This document shows positions 9,683 to 21,832 of a stretch of DNA of 64,000 nt, in pieces. The first letter of the stretch is position 1, and every line of letters starts with the position of its first letter. The stretch is from Luscinia megarhynchos. Lineage: Eukaryota > Chordata > Aves > Passeriformes > Turdidae. Made by a program: the position numbers and the translations under genes. Below the pieces are notes generated by a model that saw only the letters and a program-made list of their open reading frames with translations, was not told the DNA's origin and searched no databases. The stretch is from positions 54,922,473 through 54,986,472 of the forward strand of contig CM067592.1 of assembly GCA_034336665.1 (NCBI GenBank). The letters run 5' to 3'.

Positions 9683-12600
9683 ACTTCATACTGGGTTTTT
9701 TTATTTTATCAAACTGTGAACAAATTCCATTACCTATTTTTAATGTTTTGTCTGATGAGTAAGATAAACACACAATTATATCTTTCAAAGTTCTTAGAGT
9801 TTGGTTTTTTGAAAAGAGATGGAAATGTTTTTACCACTACAGCCTCTTTCTCATAGAATTATGTGAACATATTCTTGAAGAATGGTGACTTGTCTGATCT
9901 ATTAAAAGCATAATTTGGCTTATTGTTTTATTTATATGTTCCTGTTGGCATTAATATTTTCTACCTTATATATGAATATAGCTGTGATGTGACAGCAATT
10001 CCTATGAGATGCAGATGTATCTGAATGCCATCTGATTCTGCAAACTGGCTCAGCAATAACAGAAGATTTGCACAGTGTTGATATTAACACTAAACTGTTT
10101 TATTACAGAAAAGTCAGGATTTTTTTTTTTTTCCAAGTACTTAGTAGGTTAGCCTGCTTGGGCAATTTTCCATTTTTATAATAGAAAAAATACATCTCCA
10201 GAACCAGGTATAACAGTTCTGTATGTCAGTCTTTCCTCAGACATATCCACTGATAAACAGTTTACCCCTATGAATATATATTTTATTTTGCAAACAGTAA
10301 GTAACATAAACTCCACCATGCTCTATCTAGATCCACTTTGACAGGATTAATGTGTTTTTAAAAGATTTACCTATATCTTAACAATATTTTTAATACCAGA
10401 TGGAAGCAGGAAGATGTAAAATATTGAGTTCTGGTAGTGAAAGAGTATTCATATTAACAGATGTTGATGACAAATAGAACTAAAGGGAAAGTATAGATAC
10501 ATCTATGTTTGAGTCCAAAGTTAAGTTATCACTCAATATCATGATGGAAAAAGATGAAATAAAGTTTAAATAAAGATTATGTGTTGAAGTGTGAATGGCA
10601 ATTGAGAATATAAGCAAAAACTATAGCCATTAGAGAACAGTTTATGCAGTTTTATAATTTTCTTTCAAAGAATAAGATATATACTACAGCTTTTCTGTTT
10701 CTTCCTTTTGGCTGTAACAGAATGTTGTAAACTTACATGTTTTTCTTCATGACGTGTGGCTTGATTTCTCTGATACATCCAAATATCATTGTACATAACT
10801 GCAAATCCAGGGAAACAGGCAGTTGACAAAATAATAAACAACTAGTCTGTCAGTGAGTGTTTCAGGTGCACTCCTTCAGTTCTGAAAATGAAAGACCTCA
10901 CACAGACACTCTTATTTTAAATTAATTTGTTTCTGCAGAAATACAAAACCCAAAGAAGCAACAAAGACTTTGAGTATTTCTATTTCCTATCAATTATGTC
11001 TGTTATAATGGAGATATTTACAGTCTATATATATTTATCATGCTGTTACACAGATGGCAGGTTGAGATGCTCTCTGGCAACTTCCTGAAAGCAAATAAAT
11101 AATACAGAAAACTATCCACAGCATCATACTCCTAAAGCATACCTCAGGTAATCTGTGAGTTTACATCATATCATCAGCTTTGTAATCCCAGAGGAGATGC
11201 CACAGACAGACCAAAACCCATCAGAGTGCTGTGCACTGCTCAGTTCTGTATGCACAGTGTGAATGCAGACCACAAGCTGTTCTTCCCCTATTGCCTTTGA
11301 TAGCTCTTGAGACAGTTTGGGTGTTCTACTGTGAAGTGGTGAAAAATTTATGGTCAATTCAAAAATTGTGGCTATCTGACAGACATAAGATTTTTTTCCC
11401 TAGACAAGTCTGAAACATACTGAATATTTTAAGACTTCGTTTTTCAAGATATCTATTCCACTGAGCAAAATGAGACTTGTAAAGCATGATCTTCAAGTGG
11501 AACTGGCTCACTGTTTGGGTATATTTAGTGATAAAACTTCTCTTGTATTTAAAATGGGTGAAACTTATAATGCCACAAAATTATTTTGGTGCTTCTTTTT
11601 CTAAAAACCTCATCATTTGTTGTTTAAATTAACAAAAAATATTCAAATGCCACTATACTTATAGTTTTACCACAAAATACAGTATCATGTAAATATAAAG
11701 TGGCATGGGTTGCAGAAACAGAAAAATAAAAAGCTGTAAAACCTGAACCCACTAACCAAATTATGAAGACTTTTCATAGTCCTTTCACATTTCTATACAT
11801 GGCATGAAATATGGATGATCAATCCAAGGTATAGATGATTATTCCAACACAATCGAGAAATCTTCAGCACAAAGAGAGTGATTTCCCCCTAATTAGCTGT
11901 CCCAGTTGGCAGAGGAGGAAATCAAGGGCTGGATTGTCAATAACCACACAACCAGAACTGAGCAGTAATTTCTTCGCTATGTTTTTAATGGTCAAATGTT
12001 CCAACTGTTCAAAAACTCACACAGCAAAACCAAAACTTGCCAACATTTTTAGAGAATCAGTTAAGAGAAACGAAGTACTATTTTTTCTTTGGTGAGTCAG
12101 CTCATACTAAGACTCACTAATGTTTCAGGATGAGATTTATAATTTCAGTGTACTGTATCCACTGCAATAACATTTCATACAGGCAGATTAAAGATTCCAT
12201 ATGTGGGACACAAGATTTCCTAGCAAGCTCTAGATGAGTTCTTCCAGGAAACAAAAATTAATAGAGTTTTCACTGTTTTCCCTTATATAGGTATTATTTT
12301 TGTTCTGTGTACTATTAAGCACCAGAAAAAAAAATCAGATTTTACTGAAGACTCCCATTGCCTATACAGTGCAATATTAATTATATAGTGTCTGCATATT
12401 ATGCTAATAGATGGATTATGGGACTACATCAGAAATATGAGAACATAGAAGGGAGAATAATCTCTTTCAGTGAAACCAAATGAAATTATGTCTCAATCCA
12501 ATATTTGTATCATACTTAGGTGTCACACAGGCTGCCAGTATAGTAGCCAAGATGTCCACACTTTCACATATTTAATCTGGGCTCCTTTTAGATCAGGGGG

Positions 12601-12950
12601 AATTAGAAATATTTTTGGATTTTCCCAGTGTAAAGATTTTTTCCAACATGTTAGATTTTTTCCTAGGAATTTGAACTGTCAAAATACATTGTTCATCCAT
12701 AAGACTAAAACAAACTTCTGAGGTCTTAATTTGTCTATTAGCCCCACCTTTTGAGGATCTCAGGGGGTAATACTCAGCAAGATGCAAGGAGGAATACCAA
12801 CCAAAACTTTTATTAAAAGAGGTGATTAGACTGGAAGAATCTTGATTAAAAAAATACACAGGCTGATAAAATCACAAAAGCACTATTAATTGTTATTTTT
12901 AAATTTAAAATGCTTTTCTTGAAATGATGAAATAAATATTTAATATTCCT
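9683..12950. other. AT-rich non-coding sequence, nothing recognised
   Basis: A T-run lies near 10120-10132. The open frames around 11166-11413 overlap on opposite strands and are about 60 codons. No splice-flanked segment, RNA gene or repeat family was recognised. Confidence 0.55.
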
Positions 12951-13015
12951 AAGCCATAACTATAGTGGAAGAATAATTTGTCAGGGGAAAGCCATAACTA
13001 TACAGAAGAATAATT
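12951..13015. repeat. Short tandem duplication, period about 38 bp
   Basis: A unit beginning AAGCCATAACTATA and ending GAAGAATAATT occurs at 12951-12978 and again at about 12989-13015, with a small indel in the middle. The two copies are close to identical, so the duplication is fairly recent compared with the surrounding decay. Confidence 0.75.
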
Positions 13016-15274
13016 AATACTTCCTGTGTAACATTTATTTCCAGTTATATAAACTTGACGCTCAAATTCATCAGAAAAACATCTGTGTGAGTCAGCTTCC
13101 TTCACAGTTTGCTTTGCTGGGCTAAAAAATGTTACCTGGTCATTAGCTAGGAAAAAAACAAAAAGAAAATAAGAAAGAAAGGTAGAATGAAAAGCATCTA
13201 AAGCTCGAGATCCTTTCTACTTAAAGCTGAGGAAAGTAAAACAAAAATTTATGCACAAACCACTCAACTCTCTAGGGTCATAGAAGCAGTCAACAGAATA
13301 ACTATGATCACCAAGACATGTCATCTGGAAGTCAGGTTCAAAATAATAAAAATCCAAGAGTACTTCACACAGAAGCCATGAAATCTGAAGTAAAAAAAAA
13401 AATTATGTGTGCCAGAGTTGAGAAATTTGATGAACTCTTGGAAATATATCTTGTATTTGATTATCAGAGGCAGAACTTACATTAAGAAGAGGAAATCTAT
13501 TGTGCTGAAAGTAGAGGAGATCTGGAATATATTGCACACGCTTTCTGAGCTGCATTTATGACTTGTCCTTGTGGCCACTAGTGAAGTCAAGTACCTTGAA
13601 TAAATTAATCTCTGGTTAGGTGCAGTTTGGATGTTTTTATGGTTTTCCATTTAGCCACTAGGAAATAAACATTAAATTTATGGCACTATTTGGCACTACT
13701 TGTTCCATGCTTTCAATTTCGCCAGACTCCTACAGGGATGAATGAGAAGAAATTAATTTTTGGAATTTTTAAATTGCATTTTTGTTAATGTCTGCTTCAG
13801 AACAGGTATTGTTTAGTATAATAAGAAATGAATTAAAAGAATCTAGTCTTTATCAAATGCAGTGGAGTTTCTTGTATTCTCCTTATCACTAAGTAGATCA
13901 CAATTTTAAATCTAGCTTTTGGTCCTAGAGAAGTTTCATCAATTCTTGCAACCAGTAAAGAAAATTTATAAATCACAGGCATAGATCACTGTGCAATGTT
14001 TTCCTTAGGTCTTACATTATTAAAAACAAAACAAAACAGAACAAACCCCAACTAACATTAAAAAACAAACAAATAAATAAATAAAACAAACACCCTCAAA
14101 ACCAAACCACATTGATTTAAACAAGAGTTCAGGCTACTCAAGGCCTTTATAACTAGTCAGCTAAGAGAAAAGATGCACATCCTCCTTACTGAATGTCCCA
14201 CCGTGCACCATATCCTGCCATTCTTGCAGTTCCCCACCACAGCCACTGTGAATGCAGGAGCAGGGTAAATCCTGAGGTCTCAGAGCACCATCATCCCATG
14301 CCACCATAGGCGATGCTGGGGTTAGAAAAAGAAAAAATTAAAATTTTGACTGTCAGCCTCAAAATCTTTCTTCTAGGGACTCTAAAACTGGGGAATAAGC
14401 TTTTTAACTAATTATAACAGTTAACCGATCTTGCTTAGAAGAGAATAACAATATTATAATTGTCCCAATATAGAATTAAATGTCAGTGTTCTTCATTGAA
14501 TTACTGCTTAAAATCTTCTATCTTGATATTTGATTATTATCTATTGTTATCCCATAAGAAATCTGAAACATCATTTAATGTTTGCTTTAATAATCTTCCT
14601 GAGAAACAGATAAGTGGGGGGAAAGGAACTGGGGTTTTTTTTGGGTTTTTTTGGGATTTTTTTGAGTAAATTTGAGCTATTTAGAGCCTTGTCAGTGATC
14701 CTGAAAAAAATCAGCTACACAAATGGAATAACTAATATTACTTAGAGGTCACATATATGACAATAAAAGTGCTTCAGCACTGTACCAAAAAAAGTCTTTT
14801 TAAAATTTTTTCTTTGAAGAATTAGAAGCTCAGACCTTATTACAAAAACAATATCTGTTGTGTGGTCTTCCAAACACATTTTTGAGTGCACTTCTATTAC
14901 AATGGGATCATGATCATAAGCAACTGAAATTAATTTCTGTGGGGTATGATGTGAGTACTATTACAAAAAGCATGTACCTTCTCAGACTTGAGATTATTTT
15001 AAGTAAGAAAATTTTTATTTTCAGGTTTTTGTGTAAGAAATAATTTTGACACAATATTCTATTTTTTTCTTTCAATACGTATATTTAGCTCTTAGTTGTG
15101 GCAAAGAAAAGAAGACCAGCCACACTTGCCAGTGTTTTCAATACTGCACAACCATTCTTTTAAGAAAAGGGGAAATAAATGCTGCCAAAGGGGTATGGTA
15201 TTTTAAAATAATTTAAAAGCGACTCTTAACTCAAGGGCACTGTTTTATTCATCATTGACAAGAATAGCAAGTGG
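13016..15274. other. Non-coding sequence with A-rich and T/G-rich simple tracts
   Basis: 14021-14105 is an A-rich tract of AAAAC and AAAT units. 14632-14663 is T-rich with G runs, giving a featureless open frame. The rest is unique AT-rich sequence in which no gene is seen. Confidence 0.6.
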
Positions 15275-15287
15275 TGAGTCATGACTC
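15275..15287. promoter_or_regulatory. AP-1-type TGAGTCA within a 12-bp palindrome
   Basis: GAGTCATGACTC at 15276-15287 is a perfect palindrome and includes TGAGTCA at 15275-15281, the consensus for bZIP AP-1 dimers. The overlapping half sites on both strands could bind AP-1 or Maf-type factors. Such motifs occur by chance, so the function is unproven. Confidence 0.3.
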
Positions 15288-15694
15288 TTTTTTGAAATTC
15301 ATTCACTCACTTTACGTGCCTCTCTTTTTAGCTGCTAAACTTGCAATACCATCTGCTTTCAGCCTTCAGTAACTCAAGCTGCCTCTAGCTAAGACCAAAG
15401 CCATGAATATTTAACACCTGCAAACAGAAGCAGTAGATCACTCACGACCTAAGATCTGTGGAAATTTGGAAACCTGCATCTCTAGATGCTGTCAAGGACC
15501 CCTGTGACAAGTTCAGTAAACACAGAAGGAGATGGTGGCAACTCCTCCAGTCTCAAATCTCAGGATGAAGGTCCATGTCCAGCAGCACTCCTACCTTGGG
15601 ATACATTTGCCTTTTCTGCTTGTTGTCTCCTCCCATACAACAATTTTCAGCACCCTGACGGTCAGACAGCGTTAGGGGTAACGGAGATCAGGAT
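15288..15694. other. Unique left flank of the polypurine tract
   Basis: Moderately GC-richer unique sequence. An open frame enters the GAAA tract from here (15486 onward), but it owes its length to the repeat. No gene is supported. Confidence 0.55.
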
Positions 15695-16352
<658 letters not shown>

Positions 16353-17227
16353 TATTTCCATCCCATCTGGCTCCTGGCCTCCAGTGGCAGGAGGGGACTA
16401 CAGACAGGAGCACCAGGGAGCCAGAAATCACAAGTGAGAAATAGCAATACTTAAGCCAAGGCTCTTGGACCAGACTAGCTTAATCAGATACAGCATTTGA
16501 GTCCAGACTGAGAGAAAAGGCCTGAAAAGGACAGGCTGGAGTGATAAGAGACAGTTTAAAAATACTTGAACAATTTCAGTCTTCAACATTTAATGTAAAA
16601 TTATAATTTCATTTATTTACTATATACTAAATCTGTTAAAACTATTCACAATTACTATACGTGAGTGTAAGTAAAGTAAAAATCAAAGGACTAGCCAATG
16701 ATCAAATATATGTTAGAGCTACATGATTCTTTCTCATTAAAAACAGGCCCAAAACATGGACTCTTTGAAAAAGAGCACCACTTGAAAAATTGCAAGGAAG
16801 TAAAAAACGTGGCATAGCCATTCTGGTCATATCTGTTCAATTTGTGACGTCTTTTCACTAATGCAAAGGAGAAATTTCTCTTCTTTAAATTTAATTTGCT
16901 TTTTCATTTGGTTTCTATGGAGATTATGGATTTCTTTCAAACAGTCTTGTAGAAATTATTTTAATATTTTTTCTAAAGCACCAGGAACATTAACTATGGC
17001 AAAAGAATAGGAAATAAATTCTGCAAGAGGTTCTCTAATACTTAAAAGTGCATAAATCAATTTAGCATGAGCTTCATGGTGATGCATGATGAGGCAATTC
17101 TGATGGAATAAGTTATGCAAACGACCTTTAGTGATATTTTGGAAAGTAATTTGCAAAACATAGTCCATACACTGTACCTCTTCTCTTTTTCTCATTTGCT
17201 CCTGTTATTGAAGTGCAGCCAAGTGTT
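16353..17227. other. Non-coding sequence, nothing recognised
   Basis: Unique AT-rich sequence directly right of the polypurine tract. A 79-codon minus-strand frame at 16956-17195 has no features of a real protein. Confidence 0.55.
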
Positions 17228-17260
17228 TTCTTAACTGTTCTTAACTGGAGCAGTTAAGAA
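17228..17260. repeat. Perfect 10-bp hairpin with a duplicated left arm
   Basis: TTCTTAACTG occurs twice in direct tandem (17228-17237 and 17238-17247). It is followed by GAG and then the exact inverted copy CAGTTAAGAA (17251-17260). Either left copy can pair with the right arm, giving two alternative stems. TAACTG/CAGTTA is also the core of the Myb binding site, so this is three Myb-type cores in 33 bp. Confidence 0.8.
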
Positions 17261-17374
17261 ATAGTTTCCTAGACTGCTCTGTAAAGGCAGGAATTTGGGT
17301 AGCATTTATGAAGAAGAAAATCAAAACCTTTTTAAGTTGAAACATAGGCGTCTCTTACTAAACCTGCACATCAG

Positions 17375-17442
17375 GGTGACAGGAATTCTTCTGTGGTGGG
17401 TTATTTAGAAACAACTGCAAAAAGAGGTCCACGTTCAGAAAG
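17375..17442 (+). other. Exon-like 68-nt segment with canonical splice borders
   Basis: The segment is preceded by a branch-point-like TTACTAAAC and an AG at 17373-17374. It is followed by AAG|GTAAGTG, a near-ideal donor, at 17443. One frame stays open throughout and ends with two bases left over. The pyrimidine tract before the acceptor is weak. There is no known protein match that I recognise. It could be an exon of an unannotated gene or lncRNA, or a chance pairing of sites; in 64 kb a few such pairs are expected. Confidence 0.22.
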
Positions 17443-20400
17443 GTAAGTGAAACAAAAGCCATGTATTTTAATGCTCAGCAGAAACTGGTTATGTCAAATT
17501 TTAAGAGTCTCAGTGGTTGATAATTATTTTACTGCACCAGGAAGCAAAACAATGTGACCTCTGAGTTAATTAGTACGAAGAGGAGGAAAAGGATCATTCC
17601 TCCACAGAAATTTTAAATTTATAGCACTTGAAATTCAGTCAATTTATTAAAACTCCAAGATTATTGTACCCATAAGACCTGACCTAGATGTTGCTCTAAT
17701 TGCTGAATTTTAATATTTTTTTTTACCCAAGTGTGATAAGAAATTATGTGATGTTAAAGGCTTATGTTAAAATATTGCTCATTTATTTTCATGACCATTG
17801 TTCTCACTGTTTCTAATAGTTAATTTCTGTTTGACAATTTGTTAATTGCTGTTTAGAATTTTTCCAATCTTTACTATCAGGGGCTAAAATTTCCATGCTT
17901 CTTTGCTGGCTCTTCATGCTGGTTTTAATAAATGAAACCATTCTTTAATCAGCTACAACACCACTTTCCCCTGCCACAGTCCTTCCTATCTAGAGGCTCT
18001 GTAATAATCTGGAACGCAGAAAAAAAGAGTTTTCATTTCCTTGCTGGTCCTCATTTGGTTTCAGATTCCTAACATCTGCTTTCTCCTAATCCTCATGTGA
18101 TAGGCTTTAGTAAAGGTGGTCACTAAGGCTAAAACCACATTTGTCAGAATGAGAGTCAAATTTCTTAACGCTGATAAAAACAAATAACTTGGGCTACTAC
18201 AGTGCTGTACAAACTGCCACTATAAGGAATAGAGGGAAAAAAGATAACTAATACCATATATGTTTCATGAAACCAAGCTTGTTCACTAATTTTTCTTGTT
18301 AGATGGGAAATCGGTTTCTTACTTACTACTCTCACTGCCAAAATCCTGAGATTCTACCATAATTTTCACAAAGGAACTTTCTTCATTAAGCACAAAGAAT
18401 TAATTACATAATGCTTGTCCTTACCAGGTATACTGAAACATTTTCACTAGTGCTTTTGAGGGTAAAAATTGGTGTGTTATTCATTTTGGTGCACTACATA
18501 AGAGTAAAACAATTTGATTTTCAGTTTCCTGATTTTTTCCCCTTTCAGGATGTAACAGCTTCTTTATTGAAGAAATTATGATGATACAACATAAATGAAA
18601 ACTACAGTGTCAGGATGGAATTTTTTGTTGAAATTCTAAAATTAATTGTAACTCAGCCTAGTCAAAATCCCTTTTAAGATTGTTTTCAGATGAGGTCTTC
18701 CTGCGGAGATTGAATTTCACAGAGATATTCCAAGAGCATCCAAATTTAACTGCAGTTCCTTAGTACTGAATTCAGAGTGCTCCTTGCATTGGTTCCTCCT
18801 GTTGGAATGCTGTTCTCTCACAATTGTGTATTTTAATTCTCCTGTCTGATTTTTTTCCTGTACTTTTGATAGGTAGAATAATTCTTGAGTCAAGGTGTCT
18901 CTCCAAAGTGAGACTTTATTTTTTTAATGTGCATTTATGACATCATTAGCATCTCACCATGCCCAGTCCCTGAAAAAAGAATTTCTTCTGAGTCTACATG
19001 CCATCTGTATTCTTTGAGGGCTTGCAAGAGCTTCAATGTCATACTAATAAAAGGAAATTTTAGCACAGCTGTGACAGCAACAAAATCACCTGTAAGACAT
19101 ATATCACCAAGTGGTCCCCTAGCATTACTCTCCAGGTGTCAGTGAAATTATCCAACCAGAGAATTTCGCCCAGGCTACAGCTGCCAAATCAGTCTGTTAT
19201 TTTTTCCTAATTCCTTATTGCTTTCAATATTCTATTCAGGAAAAGAAACAGTGAGAAAATCTGGAACAACTAAAAATTATCTATGAACAACAAATGAGAT
19301 GTGTTTTCAGATCTCAACAAAAACACTGAAAGAGAAGAAACAGTTGCTTGACATTCGGTTCCATTTTGGATGTTCCATTTTCCTCTGTTGCAGCCTCCTC
19401 CAGAGTCCATCTGCATACATCAAAACTAGATGCACGTGATTTACTGCTTGGAGATATTTTGTGTGTGCAACATATGCAGAAGGCATGCCATGCCTAACAA
19501 ATACATCTACCATTTTAAAATAAACAGCAACTTTAATGCTTTATTTTCACATTACTTTGATTATTCAGTTTAAGGTGCAAAATAAGGCCTCTCTTTCGAG
19601 GTCTGATCAGAATAAAAGTCACAATGTTAATATCAGAACATTGTGATAGTCACCTATCTTTTTTTGGGTTTTTGGTAGTTGTCTCATCTTGATGGAATAC
19701 TAAATATTTTTTGAAGAAAGACATGGTAAAATTACATCCATATAAATATCTACCATCAATGTAGAGTTCTTTATTTCTATCAGATATTCTGTACCTGAAG
19801 TTGTTCAAGTAAGGATTTGCTTTTATATTATTCTAGTTTTGTCTGGAAAAGTTTTTATTCTGTTTCCAGACATAAATACTGTACTGATTATGAATATTTT
19901 TTTCTGCTTGTAAAACTGAAGTGTAGTTTTCAACAGCATACATATTTTTCACATTTCTTTCCCTGAACTATTTAAAATTAAGCAATGTTGCAGGTTGGAT
20001 TGGTTTCTTTTTTTTTGTATGGAAAAGATACTAGAAGATTATTAGATCAAATAGTGTATGGAAAAATGAAATAGAATGCTTAGTGTTGCATATGGAATGC
20101 CTAGGTTACTGGCTTTAAAATTTACCAGTATCCTAAACCCTGCATATGTTCTACCTATCTATTGTGCCTATCTACGTTTTCAAAAATCATAATCCACTCC
20201 AAAGTACACGAGACAAATTAGGATATGGGACCTAGTAATGCGAAAGAGATTTTTTTTGCTATATGGTGTTCTTCTTAGCTCCCAGACTACAAACACCACT
20301 TTCTGCCAGAGGATCACTATAAAGGCTGTCTGAATGGAGGTGTTAATATGGAATGCTATCTACTCTGTGAGCAAATTGCTAATATAGCTCTTAAATAAAT

Positions 20401-21777
20401 TTAATAAAGTGAAGCATACACATAAAGACTACACAAATGGTGAAGTTATCATAACTGACTCATTCAACTGGCATTATTATTCTATATGTGTTTCACGTTC
20501 TTGGGTCTCCAAATGCCTTTTGTTATCCCTTCCTATAACTACAGTGTAAACACAGACTACTTGCATTTTGATTTTTAATTTACTGTAAGCCCTCAAAAGG
20601 GATAATGGATAATGGTAATACCTGGGTCTAAAAGCAATGAAATTTGTAATTTTATTTACTTCTAACCATTTCATCATCTCTGTGGCATTCCTATTATTTG
20701 CATGATAGAAAGCAGCAAAATAGTCAACATCAGCTTATAGGCCAGATACTAAAACAGTAAAGTAAGAAATTACTACTTGTTGCAGTATCAGGACTTAGCC
20801 ACAAAAGGCAGATAGTTAAGAAGAGAGCTTTAAATTACATGATAGAGCATGCCAGCAGAATCAGGGAGTATTTTTAAAAAATGAAGTACAAGTAAAACAT
20901 GAAGAAACCAGAGATAAGGAAGTGGCATTTGGCAATGAGACTGCATTACTGTTTAGCTGCAAGTTTAATATAGATGTTTTCCATATTTTCTCATAAATGG
21001 TGTCTAAGCTATAAAAGTTATTATTATAATCTAAATTTTATTAAAAGGCCAGTATTTACTGTTATTTTTAATATTATTTTTGTCTTGTTTTATGGCTTGT
21101 AATTATCTCTTTCATTATTCTGTATTTGTTCTAACCATGGTGCACTCATTTAACAACAAAAGTGGTTTTACATCTGCAGTAACAAGATTGCTGGGAGCTT
21201 GTGCCTGCCTCCAGGAACCAACGTGCTCCAGCTGCAAGAGGACATTCATCAATTTGTGAACATCATCAATAGTGGGGAGACAGATACATTTCTGAAGGTT
21301 ACCTCTGCTGGCCTTATCACACACTCTCTTCTAGGCAATTTATTACATCTGTGGAAGACCTTTTCTTTTTTCCTCTGTTTTGTGGAACATCCAGTTTTCT
21401 TGGTTTGGATTAATCAACCAGATTAATCTTCTCTTCTCTGATCTTGCTTTGGAGAGTTTTCTTTAGTGCTAAGATTTCCTTGAAAGAAATTCTAAAAAAA
21501 TATTAAAAAATTTAGTATTTCACAGCTGTGGTCAGAAAGCTCACAGGATTGACTTGGACAACAAAGCAAGAGCGTTGGACGTGGTATTGATGCATTAATA
21601 CAGAATATTTGTATGACTGTTTCCTAAAGATGGTAGGATTTGTACTTTAACTGTGGTATGGTATGTTTGAAAGTACTTTTTCACAAAAGAAAGTGCATCT
21701 TTTTGGTGCAGAGGAGAGCATAAAAATCATCTGCCTGAAGAGTACGGCATTCATAACTTAGCTCTGTCACTGTCCAG
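17443..21777. other. AT-rich non-coding sequence, nothing recognised
   Basis: No repeat family, RNA gene or convincing exon. Open frames are 75 codons or shorter. The stretch 21115-21426 is open on both strands and somewhat GC-richer, which may reflect an old unrecognised repeat. Confidence 0.55.
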
Positions 21778-21832
21778 GGATATTTGATAGAGAGGGTTCC
21801 CAGGAAAGCACTACAAGTCCACCAGTTATTTG
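21778..21832 (+). other. Exon-like 55-nt segment with canonical splice borders
   Basis: A pyrimidine-rich stretch ending CCAG precedes 21778, and TTTG|GTGAGTATT, a good donor, follows 21832. Two of the three frames are open. Joining it directly to the segment at 17375-17442 in that segment's open frame gives an early stop, so the two do not make a simple coding pair. Support is motif-based only. Confidence 0.16.

Noticed and set aside
9500..9856. 118-codon plus frame with a poly-valine run
   Set aside because: The valine run is the GTT microsatellite; no other protein feature.
21115..21426. Open frames on both strands as a decayed gene
   Set aside because: No recognised protein words; low stop density on both strands fits local composition or an unknown old repeat.
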